Source: Dryomyza anilis (Eukaryota > Arthropoda > Insecta > Diptera > Dryomyzidae). From it: 64,000 nt of DNA. Within the stretch, counting starts at the first letter, position 1. Each line of letters opens with the position of its first letter. Under the pieces are notes generated by a model. It ran no database searches. It was not told where the DNA came from and saw only the letters and a program-made list of their open reading frames with translations. This document shows positions 26,715 to 38,605 of this stretch, piece after piece. The translations under genes and the position numbers were made by a program. The stretch lies in assembly GCA_951804985.1 (NCBI GenBank), contig OX638135.1, positions 10,950,058 through 11,014,057 of the forward strand, read 5' to 3'.

Positions 26715-27063
26715 GTGTTAGGGTATGAGATTCGCGGCACAACTGAGTGCAACAGCGGAGACAATCTTCACAATCCTGCACGAGGTACTATTTCACACTG
26801 CCATATTGCCAAAACGCACTTAAATTGGGTAAAATTCATTATTTTCTGAACCACTAAACCGATTATAAAAATATAAAAAGTATTGCATAGAGAATTATTG
26901 TGAAAACTTAAGTTTTGAGATTGTAGATTTATTGATTATGTATATAAAAATCAATAAAGTTGAGTTTTTTCTTGAAAAATCTTTTTAAATTTGTAAAAAA
27001 TCCAAAGGTATTGACTTTACTTTACAGATTTAACTAATTAGGAACAATAAATTTTTTAATTTT
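26715..27063. other. Unassigned sequence between elements
   Basis: 26720-26820 is slightly GC-richer (ATTCGCGGCACAACTGAGTG) but shows no convincing frame or splice pair. Nothing else is seen. Confidence 0.45.
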
Positions 27064-27835
27064 TATACCCTACACTAAGAGTGAAAGGGTATATTTAGTT
27101 TGGTACGCCGTTTGTAACACCCAGAAGGAAGCATCTCCGGTATGGAAAATATATATATTCTTGATCAGCATGACCCCCGGGGTGATTTAGCGATGTCCGT
27201 CTGTCCGTCTGTCTGTCCGTCTGTCTGTCCGTCTGTCTGTCCGTCTGTCTGTCCGTCTGTCTGTCCGTCCGTCTGTCTGTCCGTCTGTTGAAATCCCTAC
27301 TACTTTTAAAATTGAAGAGCTAGATAAATGAAACTTATAAATTAGATTACTAATATACCTACGCTGTATGTGCGAACAAATTGGCGAGATCGGTCCATTG
27401 TGACCTATGATCGGACCACTTATGTTCAAATACCTCATATAAAATGTACATATAAAGATCAATTTTTATGTATACGTGCTTAGGTAAACTTTTTTTGGTA
27501 AAATATATATTGACTCATGCTCAAATACATGATAATAATGTTTTCCGGCGAAAAGACTTGTGGTTCACAAAAAAAAAAAATCAAAATTCGGTACACCTAC
27601 CCATTTGTAAATATGGGTATCAAATGAATGGAAATTCTTCTGCGATTGAATGTTTGTAGGTATTTTCAGGATTCGTATACCCTGGTGACCTATATATCAC
27701 TTTGAATGGTAACCACACATATGTGTAGGGTATTTATAGTCGGCTTAGACCGACTATAATTTTGATAATCCCAACTATCATAATTACACCTACTTTAAAA
27801 TTTCCCATGTGATCTAACCTTCCCAACTGGTTTTA
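27064..27835 (-). mobile_element. mini-me/DINE-like element, near full length
   Basis: Read on the minus strand it runs from ACCAGTTGGGAAGG through the hairpin TATAGTCGG...CCGACTATA and ATACCCTACACATATGTG, to a (GACR)n tract (27196-27292, about 97 bp), the core, a (TA)n tract and the end TAGTGTAGGGTAT. On the + strand the core reads TATATATTCTTGATCAGC. The order core, (TA)n and (GTCY)n matches what I recall of dipteran mini-me elements. Non-coding; the frame with repeated TDRRTDR is the microsatellite. Confidence 0.85.
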
Positions 27836-28489
27836 TATTAATTTTTGTTTTTGCTCAGACTTTTCTCCAGATAACCATAAATCATTTTATTGTTATCGTT
27901 ACATTATAAATAATAAATAAATATTTAAAAAATGGTTTAAAAACCTAAACATAAGAGTTTATTTTCTAAAAACGTATAAAAATATTAACATTCATTGGTA
28001 TACTAAAATTAGTTTTGACAATTAAAGGAATAATAGCTTTTATGATTTTTTGGAAAATTATTTTCAAGAGTATTAAATTTTGTAATAAATAGTGGGTGAA
28101 AAGGGTCTTAAAAATACTTTTTTTGAAAACGTTACGTAATATTAAAAAAACTGAGTATGCAGTCAAAATCAGCACCAACGAGTTATGTAAAATACTTATA
28201 TATTTTGTTCCTACTTAATACGTAATGTTTTCAAGAAAATTGCAATCATCATTTTAAGCCATTTTTATCCACTATTTAAAATATAAAATATATAGTACTG
28301 TTAAAAAACAGGTTTCATGAAAACCTTAAACGCACTTTTTCTTCTATTTGTCGAGACTAGTTTTATATACCGCATCCGCAAACGGGGAGCATCCACATTA
28401 TTTTGCATACGCATTGACACATCCGCATCTTTGCGGATGTTTTGTTTTATATTAAATTATTTTATAAAACAATTTTAATGCAAGTTTTA
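27836..28489. other. Unassigned sequence with ATCCGC-rich patch
   Basis: At 28370-28445 the words GCATCCGCAAACGG, ACATCCGCATC and TTTGCGGATG form a local palindrome. Similar words lie at 31145-31215 (GCATCCGCGGATC), next to ACATCCCTAA. They may be the two ends of one disrupted element, but I could not prove it. Confidence 0.4.
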
Positions 28490-28651
28490 TTAATAAATTG
28501 TGAATTAATTTAATATTTCATGTACGATATCAGCACAGCAATTATGTTGTAATGCTCTCAACAAACAAATATTTTTTATTATTAGAAAAAAAGAAAAAAT
28601 ATCCGATTTCTTAGTATATAATTCAGAATGTGGAATCTAATCAAGAACTCA
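28490..28651. repeat. Inverted partner of 32250-32410
   Basis: The sequence containing ATCAGCACAGCAATTATGTT and up to AAGAACTCACACGC is present in inverted orientation at 32250-32410 (AACATAATTGCTGTGCTGA). The match continues past 28652 into the start of the CACGCC element, and resumes at 30524 with a 75-bp unit. The two sides are therefore two copies of one older element facing each other; this one has been opened by later insertions. Confidence 0.7.
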
Positions 28652-28690
28652 CACGCCTAGCCTGAAACAACTTCAACCCAAAAGTCGTAC

Positions 28691-29353
28691 ACTAAGAAAA
28701 AAGTGACGTAATAAAATTAAATAAAATCCATTTAGATTTGATTTAAATACTTTTGTAATATAAAAAAGTAATACTTTATACAAAAATATATTACGTGCGT
28801 ATTTAATTTCAAATTAAATAAAAAGTATTTAATTTTATTACGTACGCAATTAAATTCATTATTTCAAAAAAAATATATTTTAGAAATATTTGTAACATTA
28901 TTAAAGTTTGTTTTTTGAAAGTAACCACGATAAAATTATGTAATACGTGGTAATGTGTCCAACCTATGAAACAACCGTGAGTGATAAAAATTTGGAAAAA
29001 AGTAAAAAAATAATAATTTTATCTTTTCCTAAACTTCCTTACATGAAATAAATAGTTTTAAAATATTAATTGACTAGTTTATGATCTTGTGATTTAATTA
29101 AAATTTTATTATCTTAATAAAAAGTAATAAATTGTATTTACATAAAATTTTATTACCAATGTAATAAATTTAAATGAAAAGTATTTACTTCAAATTTTAT
29201 TACGTACGTAATAAATTTAAATAAAAAGTATTTACTTCAATTTTAAATAAAAAGTATTTAATATAAATAAAAAGACAACGGGGGAAAAACGTGTCGAAAA
29301 GTATTTAAATTTATTACTTTTTTATTTAATTTTATTACTTTTTTCCCTCAGTG
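28691..29353. mobile_element. TA-flanked MITE, CACTGAGG family, copy 2
   Basis: A 663-bp element with ends CACTAAGAAAAAAGTGACG and ACTTTTTTCCCTCAGTG, flanked by TA. The host reads AAAAGTCG-TA-[element]-TA-GGACC. The related sequence at 32222-32250 reads, inverted, AAAAGTCGTAGGACC with no insert. That is an empty site, so insertion at TA with duplication is directly supported. Confidence 0.93.
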
Positions 29354-29445
29354 TAGGACCAAAATCTTTTATTAAGAATATATTTCGAACGTATAGTAGG
29401 CAGGATTTTTAAAAGATCAAAATTTAAATTTTTTTTGCGGTTTAT

Positions 29446-30302
29446 CAAAAACGAGTTGGGAAAGTTAGTTCACATGGGTAAGTTCGGTCACATGGGACGG
29501 ACTTTTATAGTCGGTCTGGCCCGACTATGGAATACCCTACACTTTGTTGTGAATAATAATTTGGGAAATTTAATTGTATACCTACCTTTTAAATTTCTTA
29601 ATTATGCTGAACATTCTTACACTCAGAATATTATTTACATATCAAATTTCTGACGACGTACATCCCAATAATTTAAAAAAATGTACAAATAAAATAAATA
29701 AATTAATAAATGTTGAAACATGTAGCAATATAAATGTGGGCGGATCACACCCACTTTAAAAACATATGTAGAGATTTAAGGCTAATATTTCATAAATTTG
29801 TTTTCAATAATATGAAAATATGAATATGAAAAAAGCGAGAAATAATAAAAAAATTAAATGTAGGCGTATCAAGCCCATTTTTGGATCATATATTTTTAGT
29901 TGAATTCTAACAATACGTTTAAAATTTTATAAGTATATCTTGAATAATTTCCGAGTTATTAGTTCCCAAAGAGTTATATAAAAGAGATTTGTATGGGAGG
30001 TAGGCGTGTCCGTCGACCAATTTAGCTCATTTTCATTGACAGAACTAACTTTTGGCTAAAAAGTATTGAAGCGAAATTTCATCGTATTCTAAGCAGTATT
30101 TCTCAAGTTATCGTGTATACGGACAGCAAGACAGACGGACGGACAGACAGACAGACAGACAGACGGACATGGCTAAACGGACTCGGGTGGTGATGATGAT
30201 CAAGAATATATATACTTTTCCATACCGGGCACGCCTCCTAAGGGGCGTTACAATATTTGCACAAAGTTAATATACCCTGTACCTCATAGGTGTAGGGTAT
30301 AA
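29446..30302 (+). mobile_element. Diverged mini-me/DINE-like element
   Basis: Starts GAGTTGGGAAAGTTAG, contains TATAGTCGGTCTGGCCCGACTATG split by a short loop, then AATACCCTACAC. It ends with a GACAGACGGACGGACAGACA tract at about 30130-30170, TCAAGAATATATAT and GTGTAGGGTAT. The interior differs from the other copies (AAATGTAGGCGTATCAAGCC, GGCGGATCACACCC), so it is a separate subfamily. Confidence 0.8.
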
Positions 30303-30523
30303 AAATATTAAAAACATGCCAACGCTTTTTTTTAATACAGTCTTAAAATACTCGGGGGATGTCCGAAACATATTCTTAAAAAACAATTTGCTCCCACGAC
30401 TTTTGGGTTGAAAGTGTTTCAGGCTAGGCGTATTTGAAGCAATTTTAATATTCTGAGTGATTTATTTTGAATTCCATTCAAAATACTGCAGCTAATATAA
30501 TGAAATATATGCAATGAAATTGG

Positions 30524-30673
30524 GGTTGATCAAAGTTACAACCAGTCAAACGCAAAAAATACAGCTCTTTATGCAAAAAGATCCATTTCTTTAATTGAGG
30601 TTGATCAAAGTTACAACCAGTCAAACGCAAAAAATACAGCTCTTTATGCAAAAAGATCTATTTCTTTATTCGT
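30524..30673. repeat. 75-bp unit, two tandem copies
   Basis: GGTTGATCAAAGTTACAACC starts at 30524 and again at 30599, and both copies continue through ATGCAAAAAGATC. A single inverted copy lies at 32130-32200. Confidence 0.92.
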
Positions 30674-31395
30674 TTTGTATTCAAACATTTTGAATAACGA
30701 ATAAATTTTATTTGGTTGGAAATCATTTCCAATTTCTTTTAGTTTTTTTTTAATCGTTATTCGAAAAATTAAATTTGCATCACAAATATTTTTTTTTTTA
30801 AATTTCTAATAATATATGTTTGAAAATTGACGATTTAAAAACTTATTAATAAAATTTTGTTTGAAATGTATTGAATAATGCCCTAATCTGGTGTCTAGGG
30901 TTATTTGATATATATTTATAAGCAAATCAAGTGATCTAAAGTAAACAAATAAATTTGAAGATTCAAAATTTAATATTTCGCCTAAAATAAATGTCTTAAT
31001 ACGAGCTTAATTTTTTTAAAATTGTATGAATTTAATGATATTTTTTGATTATTGGTAATACAACTGGATTTTAATATTATTTTTCTTTTTATTTAATATG
31101 TTTTTCAATTTTTTATATGTATATAAAATTTGTGAAGAGAGATCTGCATCCGCGGATCTTTTTTTTAAGATCCGTCTCGGCATCCGCAAAAGTGACATCC
31201 GTTACATCCCTAATTTATATAGCATTTAGTATCTAGCGTTAAAGAAGAACATGATAAATGATTATCCAGAACATAGTATAATAAACTGACAATCAAAAAT
31301 ACTGTACATATATGTATTTAGCTTAGTACATTAATGAAAATATGTATATACAAAAAGTGCAAAAAACATGTTTGTCCTTAATTACATTACCACAA
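30674..31395. other. Unassigned sequence with ATCCGC-type element end
   Basis: 31145-31215 contains GCATCCGCGGATC, AAGATCCG and GCATCCGCAAAAGTGAC and stops at ACATCCCTAA, which looks like a transposon terminus. The rest is plain AT-rich sequence with no gene. Confidence 0.4.
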
Positions 31396-32119
31396 CTGTA
31401 CATTAGAGTGGTTAAAAAAACGACTTTTTCGAAATTCCCACGGGACCCCCCAAAAAGTTTAAGCACGTTAAAAAAGTAATTTACAAAAAATGTTGGCAAA
31501 ATCGATAAAGTTTAGAGGTCGCGCATCGTGATTTTCTGTTTTTAGTCCATTTAAAATCGTTAGTAAGTAGGTCTAATTAAAGTTGAATAACTTTTTTTAT
31601 TGTTGGTTGCATTTTTATAAAATTTTGGAATCTTGAACATAATTCACTACATGAATTATCCAATTTTTTATCGGACCATAAATAATTTATTTGACGCTTT
31701 TTACATATACTTTTCATAGATATTTCACACCCATTTTCGCCATATTGCTACAGATTTAAAATGTGTCGATAACTTCTCTTAAATATCCAATAAACATAAT
31801 TGACATATACAGAAATTGGAGACGTGGCATACTTTAATGTAATTAAATTTTAAAGCCATTAAATGTACGTTTTGCGTACTATAAATATATATATATATAT
31901 ATTGGTATTATATGATACTTAAAGGCATGTAAAAATAATTAAAATATATATTTAATTTTTTTTTATTAACATTTTTACTGCTAATTATGTCGATAAGCCT
32001 GGGTAGATTATATGTAACATATAGTTTTATATATACAGGGAAACGAACAGGATGCAAATATTTTGTGCATTTCTTCGTTCATTTCAGGAAAAAAAGTGCA
32101 AAGATGGGATGTATATGGA

Positions 32120-32410
32120 AATAACGAATAAAAAAATAGTGCTTTTTGCATAAAGAGCTGTATATTTTGCGTTTGACTAGTTGTAACTTTGATCAAGCCC
32201 AATTTCATTAATAATTGGTCCTACGACTTTTGGGTTGAAGTTGTTGCATGTGAGTTCTTCATTAAAATCTGGATGCTAATCGGAATAACATACTAATCGA
32301 ATAATGTTTCTTTTTTCTTATAATAAAAAAATATTTATTTATTGAGAACGTCACAACATAATTGCTGTGCTGAAATCGTACATAACATATTAAAAAACGT
32401 GTTACATAAA
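32120..32410 (-). repeat. Compact inverted copy of the 28490-30673 sequence
   Basis: Read inverted it gives ATCAGCACAGCAATTATG-like sequence, AAGAACTCACATGC, CAACCCAAAAGTCGTAGGAC, then TTGATCAAAGTTACAACT. It lacks the MITE and mini-me insertions and all but a stub of the CACGCC element, so it acts as an undisturbed reference for the copy to the left. Confidence 0.7.
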
Positions 32411-33159
32411 ATGTGTTACATAAAAATGTTGCAAGCTGACTTTGTTTATAAATTTATGGTTCATTCAAATAACGAAAAATAAAATATATATTTACTAATA
32501 ATTCAAAGATAAACCTTATTAAAAAAAAAGTTGTTTAAAAAATCTATTTTTTTAATTTGATGGGTAAAATCTCTTATGCTCCAATACAAAATTTTAATAT
32601 GAAAAAAAACTCTAATATACTCAATTGTCTGTAAACAGAATGTAATCTTATTCGTATTATATTTAAATTGTAGAAGATATAATTAAATAGTAGTTTCTAT
32701 CTACTTTTATAAAATCAATTCTGCAAACCCTCTGTATATCATTGGGTGTTCCAGATACACCCCATCTTTGTAACAATTTTTTTTCATAAAATGAACCAAG
32801 GAATCAGTTCACAAAATATTTGCTTCCAGATGCGGACCTCCCTGTATATATAAAACTCTATATTACTTATAATCTTCCTAGGTATATCGACATACTTAGC
32901 AGTAAAAACATTAATAAAAATAAAATTAAATTAATATTTTAATTATTTTTACATGTATTAGCCTTTAATATATTTAATACATATTTTTGTAGTACGCAAA
33001 TAACTACTAAAACGTACATTTCACGGCTTAAAAATTGAATTACATTAAAGTATGCCACGTGTTCAATTGATTTTCATGTTATTTATGTTTATTGAATATT
33101 TAGAAGAAGTTATAGACTCATTTTAAATCTGTCGCAAGATGGTCGAAATAGGTGTGAAC

Positions 33160-34519
33160 TAATGATGTCAATCCCGGGATCCGTGGATTTCGGGTTCCCG
33201 GGATTTGGGTCAAATCAGTCCCGAAAAACTGAACCCGGGATCATTATTAAATCCCGGGATTTTCGGGATTACAAATATCAATAGTAGGTACATTTTTAAT
33301 ATGTTATTCAAAAGTAATTCAATGATTTTATACAAATTTTGGGAAAAAGTACTTCTAACATTTAAAAGACTGTAATCTTAAAACACTTATAGTTAATAAT
33401 TATAATATAATGAATGTCTCATTTTTTTATACTAATTTTTATTTTGAGTATAGTCGATATATTTACTATCAACTTTGCTGATGAATTAAATTTGGGTTTC
33501 GGATACAGAACTCGAATAATTATTTCACTCTTAAGAAATTGAATCTGAAACTGCTGATTAATATCATAATTTAATATTATTATTTCAATAATATCAAATT
33601 GTATGGGCTGAATCTCAATAAAAAAAAACACATAAAATTAAATAAAGAATGTTTCCACTAAAAACTAAGTTTTCATAAATTTTAATGTAATTTTTTGATC
33701 TTTTTTTTACAAAAATTAAATTTTACAATTCAAATTTAAAATTGTTTATTATGTTTGCATATTTCATAAAATTGTGTTTTCATAAAAAGTATTTGTACAC
33801 TAAGAAAAAAGTGACGTAATAAAATTAAATAAAATTTATTTAAATTTGATTTAAATACTTTTGTAATAAAAAACGTAATACTCCATACAAAAAATATTAC
33901 GTGCGTATTTAATTTCAAAATAAATAAAAAGTATTTAGTTTTATTAAAAATTTCGAAAAAAGTAAAATAAAACAATAATTTTATCTGTTCCTAATCTTCT
34001 TTATATGAAATAAATAGTTTTTAAAATACCAATTTACGTATTTATGATGTTGTGATTAAACTAAAATGTTAAAACCTTATTAAAAAGTATTTACTTCAAA
34101 TTTTATTACATACATAATAAATTTAAACAAAAAGTATTTACTTTAAATTTTATTACTTACGTAATAAAATTGAATAAAAAATATTTACATCAAGTTTAAA
34201 TAAAAAGTATTTAATTTAAATACAAAAGACTACGGGTGAAAAACGTGTCGAAAAGTATTTAAATTTATAACTTTTTTATTTTTTCCCTCAGTGTACAAAA
34301 AAAAGGTTGATGACCCTACCTCAAATCAAATGCTTTTGAATATATTAGCTTTGTTTGAGACAAAACCATTATAATTCTTTATTATTCTAACAGAGATATG
34401 GTTATTTAATGCCTTTTTGTTATATTTTAAATTCCGGGACTAATCTCGGGATCCCGGTTTTCAAATTTTTTAGTCCCGAAATTTCGGGATTAAAAAATGA
34501 TCCGGGATTGACATCCCTA
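33160..34519. mobile_element. hAT-like element with 8-bp duplication GTGTGAAC
   Basis: The ends TAATGATGTCAATCCCGG and CCGGGATTGACATCCCTA match the 24533-26714 family. GTGTGAAC is duplicated at 33152-33159 and 34520-34527; an 8-bp duplication is the hallmark of hAT transposons. It lies inside the right arm of the foldback element and breaks it. At 1,360 bp it includes a 496-bp MITE, so the element itself is under 0.9 kb and internally deleted. Non-coding. Confidence 0.93.
33798..34293. mobile_element. TA-flanked MITE, CACTGAGG family, copy 3
   Basis: A 496-bp element from CACTAAGAAAAAAGTGACG to TTTTTTCCCTCAGTG with TA on both sides (33796-33797 and 34294-34295). It is nested in the hAT-like element, which is nested in the foldback element. 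Confidence 0.9.
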
Positions 34520-34831
34520 GTGTGAACTCTCTAAGAAAATGTAAAAATCGGCAAATACATTATTTATGGTCGGATAAAAATTTAAATAATTACATTGTAA
34601 TCTGTGGTGAATTATGTTCAAGATTTTATAAAAATCCAACTAAAAATAAAGAAGTTATTCAACTTTAATCAGACCTAAATGAGCTAAAAACAGAAAATCG
34701 CGATGCTCGACCTCTAAACGTTTTTCAATTTTGCCAAAATTTTATGTAAATTACATTTTTAACGTGCTTTTTAAGAGGGCTCCCGTTGGAATTTCTAAAA
34801 TGTCGTTTTTTTGAACCACTCTACTGTACAT

Positions 34832-35172
34832 ACATCGTTGAGCAAAGAATAAGTAGTTGTAAAAATCATCCTTAAAACTGCATTCATATTTACTTTCAAA
34901 TTAATTCTATGAATACTCTTACTTTGTTTTTACAAACCACTCTTTAAGTCCTTAAAATCTCATACACAAATTCGATTAAGAAATTTAATTATTTATTGTT
35001 TACTATGAACATACGAAGGAAAAAGTTTTATTTAACCCTTTAATCGGCAAGATAGAAATTGAACTTTTCTTATTATGAGAATTTTGATTTTAGGTACAAT
35101 TTTGGTACGAGAAATACAAATCCGAAGACCATTTTTTGAGGATTTTTTGTTTTGGCAGCTAGCCTGTAGATA
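34832..35172. other. Unassigned AT-rich sequence
   Basis: I see no supported gene. The 88-codon frame starting at 35075 runs into the next transposon and is not a gene. Confidence 0.5.
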
Positions 35173-35967
35173 CACAGAAAAAAACGTAAATATAGCCAAA
35201 AAGGTACATCAACACAATCAAATTATTGCTAAAACTGCGTCGACTAAATTATTAATTGCATTAACGTACACATTCTTTATATTAGCAATCGCATTTGCTG
35301 GCAAAAGTTATGCGTATTCGCATACCGCGTTGATGTTATAGCAGTGCGTTGTCGATATAGCAGTGAGTGGTCAGTGTAGCAGTGCCTGGTCGCTATAACA
35401 GTGCGTGGTGTGTGTACGTGTACTCGCTTACAGCGCTGGTGAATTGAGTGGAATTCGTGAAATTGGTGGAAATTGGTGGAATTTGTTTAGCATTAGAATT
35501 TTTAGTTGGCATGCATATCAGTTCTCATTTGGTTCATGTCAAAAGAAACACTTATAGAGTTAGATCATTCTCTATTGGTGTCGTCCAAAATGATGATGTT
35601 GGCAATAGTTTCATATTTAATTTAATTATCATCATCAGAAAAGTATATTATACTAAAAGTATATAACAAGTATAATATACTTGTTATATACTTTCACAAG
35701 AATTTATTATATTATTTTTTAATAAACTAAAAAAGAATTATAAGTATATTGTGAAAATGCAAAAATTCTTTTAAAACGCCGACCATACCAATTAAATAAT
35801 TTGCTACTTAAGCATTTATTCGTTTATTGGTATATTTTTGGACGCAAATAACATTTTTAGCTAAGGTGTTTGCTCAATACATGAAAATAGCAAAAATGTC
35901 ATTGCTAGACCAATGCATGGTGTACAATTACTTTTATTGCTGTATTTACGTCCATTTTTTTTCTGTG
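35173..35967. mobile_element. CACAGAAAAAAACG TIR element, copy 1
   Basis: Ends CACAGAAAAAAACGTAAATA and TATTTACGTCC...TTCTGTG are inverted. The interior matches the element at 57920-58606 in opposite orientation: GGTACATCAACACAAT, AACTGCGTCGACTAAATT, GCTTACAGCGCTGGTGAA and TTCATGTCAAAAGAAAC are all shared. About four copies of a TAGCAGTGCGTGGTCG-type unit of 18-19 bp lie at 35335-35415. A long palindrome lies at 35656-35694. No TSD is visible, and no transposase. Confidence 0.8.
35656..35694. repeat. Near-perfect 39-bp palindrome
   Basis: AAAGTATATAACAAGTATA is followed, after one base, by its reverse complement TATACTTGTTATATACTTT. The stem is 19 bp with a one-base loop, inside the CACAGAAA element. 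Confidence 0.95.
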
Positions 35968-36425
35968 AAAAGGTGATTTTTTTTTTGTATAATTTCAATA
36001 ATGAATATATTTAAAAAATTAAAAATAAATTTACTACAAATATAAAATATAATTATAATAGCTATGTATATTTATCATAAACATATATTAATATACGAAA
36101 TAAATTAAATTTTATTCAAATTATATTATTTATGTATACGTTTATAAGCATTAAATTTTAAAAATTACTAAGAGGTTTCCAAATACAAAAATAAAAGCGT
36201 GCGGCGAAAATATTATACCTCGTCCCATTGTCCAGTCACACCCAGAATCTACATGGCGAATATAATGTAAATTTATATATTTTATATTTTTAGTAAATTA
36301 ATTTTAATTTTTTAGTAAAGATTTTTTTTAAAAGCTTGTTTTAAAAAAAAAAAATTATTAGTTTTTTATTCTTACTTTTTTAGTCATTATATTGCCATTG
36401 GAATTATTATTTTGCATAGATCGTT
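35968..36425. other. Unassigned AT-rich sequence
   Basis: I see no supported feature. Confidence 0.5.
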
Positions 36426-36865
36426 TCAGGGGTTACCGAGTTATAATTTTTGCCCTTAAGTGATTACCGAGAATTTTGATCTTAACGCCCTCTATCGATA
36501 TAATTTAAAACTACACTATAGACTTTGTTAAGTTTGTGCCCCCAAAAGTAATTGTACCAAGTTTTTCCTATATCGGTTCAGTAGTTACCGAGATATGTTT
36601 TATTCTTACCGCCCTCTATCAATAGAATTTCGAACTACACACTTGCATATGTTAAATTGGGTTCCCGAAGAAGTCACTTAAGGAAGTTTTGCACAGATCG
36701 GTTCAATGGTTACCGAGAAATAAAATTTTGCCTTTATCGCCCCCTCTCGATGAAATTTAGAACTAATTTAGTATTCGAAAGAATTACTGCACCAAGTTTT
36801 ACAGAGATCGGTTCAGTGGTTACTGCGATATAGAATTAAGTACTTAACGTCTTCTAGCGATGGAA
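36426..36865. repeat. Tandem ~125-bp units with CGCCCCCTCTCGAT
   Basis: About four degenerate units repeat the order: GATCGGTTCAGTGGTTACC, then GAGATAT or GAGAAAT, then CGCCCTCTATCGAT, then AATTT-GAACTA. The relatively GC-rich words recur at near-constant spacing in otherwise AT-rich DNA. A related set lies at 37640-38057. Confidence 0.75.
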
Positions 36866-37639
36866 AATCGAAGCTCTAAGTATGTCTTATTTATTTCAGT
36901 CTTTACACAGAAAATAAACTGGTTCATAATATTAGCGAATCCTGTTCATAGAGGCAAATTCATACGTTTTTAATGCAAGATACATTGTGACAATGTACAT
37001 TGTCTTGTAACTTGTTTGTGAATTTAGTGATCAGTTGATTTTCATTATGAATCAGTGTTCATAATACGCACATACTTCAATAAATTATATTCATTGAAAT
37101 ATTGCAGTAGACATTTTGCATGTTCGTTTCGCGTGTTCGTTTCTAGTAGCATTAGCTGCGCTCTGCTGCTACAAAAAAAACATTTAATTCATTAGCACAA
37201 AACTGTGACAAATGTAAAAAGTAATTGCGAAATGAAATGAAGTGCGAAATTACATTTAATTTATATTATACTATTATATTTAACTATTTAATGTATTAAT
37301 TGAATTTACATTCAAATAGTAAAATGAAAAACTTTCTGAATTCATAATTCACTTTGTGTTTATGATCTCGTTCATTAGAGTATGAATTCGATTCATTGCG
37401 ACAATGAACTCTTGCATTCAATATAGCTAATGAAATATTCATTGTGATTATGAATATTTGTCATTTTGTTTCATAATCCGTACATAGTAATTCAATGAAT
37501 TTGTACATTGAAGTATTACCGGAGATTTGTTGTGACAATGAACAGTTACATTGGACCAATTTTAAGGAAATATTCTCTGATAATGTACTTTTTCATTGTA
37601 GATATGTACTTTTTTGGTTCAGTGCAATACTATACATAT
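36866..37639. other. TTCATAAT/ATTCATTG-rich sequence, possible insertion
   Basis: Words such as TTCATAAT, ATTCATTGTGA and GACAATGAA recur throughout, and the left side begins TACACAGAAAATAAACTGG, which resembles the TA-flanked TIR families. I could not find the matching right end. It may be an insertion splitting one repeat zone into 36426-36865 and 37640-38057. Confidence 0.4.
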
Positions 37640-38057
37640 TATATATGAAAATTCGAAGTTATGAGTTTGCCAAATGTTTCCCCGTCGCCAATACTATACA
37701 TGTTTAAAATTTCAATTTTCTAGGTAAAGAACGCACTTTAGAGGGTCCATTAATAATAAATGCGCCCGCTAGCGTACAAAATTCAAAGTTATGAGTTTAC
37801 CATATTTTTCCGCGTGTCTAAAACTATACATATTCTAAATTTCAACTTTATAGGTAAAAAACAGACCTCGCAAAAAATAGTTTTAGCGCCCCCTATCGGC
37901 CAAAATTCGAACTTTAAAATTCATTATTATATACATCAAATACAATACGTGTTCCAATTTTCAGCTCGATCGGATATAGGGAAGTGTGTAAAATTTGATA
38001 TTTTTGTGCCCGACATACTAACAAACGAACAAACGTACAAAAGAACAAACAAGTGAA
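37640..38057. repeat. Tandem ~135-bp units ending in AAACAAACGTAC words
   Basis: Two to three units share AAAATTCAAAGTTATGAG, ATACTATACATGTT, TTTCTAGGTAAAGAACGC and GCGCCCCCTATCGGCC. The right end, AACAAACGAACAAACGTACA, is the inverse of the GTTTGTACGTTTG start of the Helitron at 18601, so this may be a second Helitron-like 5' end in reverse orientation. Confidence 0.6.
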
Positions 38058-38087
38058 GTTAAATATAAAAGCTTGTAAAAATATTTA

Positions 38088-38603
38088 CACCGAGAAAATA
38101 AAACTTTAAAATCACTTTAAAGTCCGGTGCAAAACACTTTATAATTAAAAGTTTGCATGTATGAAAGTCAGCCGTATTTGAAAACTTAAAATTTCAAAGT
38201 GTTTACATTAAATTTTAAATAAATTTTATATTTTAATGTGACACTTTAATTTTTAAAGTTGGACTTTTACTTCTAAGATGTCACTTTTAATTTTTTGTAA
38301 GAGTACAAAAAATGCTCTCAATGAGCGTCAGATCGTATGACCATTGCCTGCGTTACCTCTCTCTCGTCTCATTATTGATCTTTGTTGTAATTCTTAACCA
38401 TTCCGACATCCCTTTTATTCGTACAGTTCATCAAATTGTACTTATGAACTATGTTCATCCGGCATGAAGATAAATTGAGTTAAATGATATACATTGAATT
38501 TGAATCTGATAAATTTTAATTAAAGTGTTACACTTTAAATTCGTTAAATCTTTAAATTGATAGCGTGAACTTTAAAATTAAAAGTGAACTTTTTTTCTCG
38601 GTG
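38088..38603. mobile_element. CACCGAGAAAA MITE, copy 1
   Basis: A 516-bp element with ends CACCGAGAAAATAAAACTTT and AGTGAACTTTTTTTCTCGGTG, broken by small indels, flanked by TA (38086-38087 and 38604-38605). It is nearly identical to 52211-52719, so both are young. The interior contains CCATTCCGACATCCC and AAGTGTTACACTTTAAA. Non-coding. Confidence 0.93.
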
Positions 38604-38605
38604 TA

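Larger units (their letters stand above)
28652..30431. mobile_element. CACGCCTAGCC long-TIR element
   Basis: The left end CACGCCTAGCCTGAAACA and the right end TGTTTCAGGCTAGGCGT (before 30431) are inverted, and the match extends inward through CAACCCAAAAGTCGT and TTAAGAATAT. The same termini bound the 45223-50531 element. The interior holds two later insertions: a TA-flanked MITE (28691-29353) and a mini-me copy (29446-30302). No coding capacity was seen. Confidence 0.7.
31404..34823. mobile_element. Foldback element with ~0.6-kb TIRs and 8-bp duplication
   Basis: The left arm (31404 to about 32045) begins TAGAGTGGTTAAAAAAACG. The right arm (about 32850-34823) ends CGTTTTTTTGAACCACTCTA. Removing the hAT insertion leaves arms of about 640 and 600 bp that match throughout, for example GCATACTTTAATGTAATT inverted near 33045. 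CTGTACAT flanks both sides (31396-31403 and 34824-34831), an 8-bp target duplication. The centre (32050-32850) includes an inverted copy of sequence found at 28490-30673. No transposase is seen. Confidence 0.9.

Noticed and set aside
27187..27462. Minus-strand frame with TDRRTDR repeats
   Set aside because: It is the (GTCY)n tract of a mini-me-like element.
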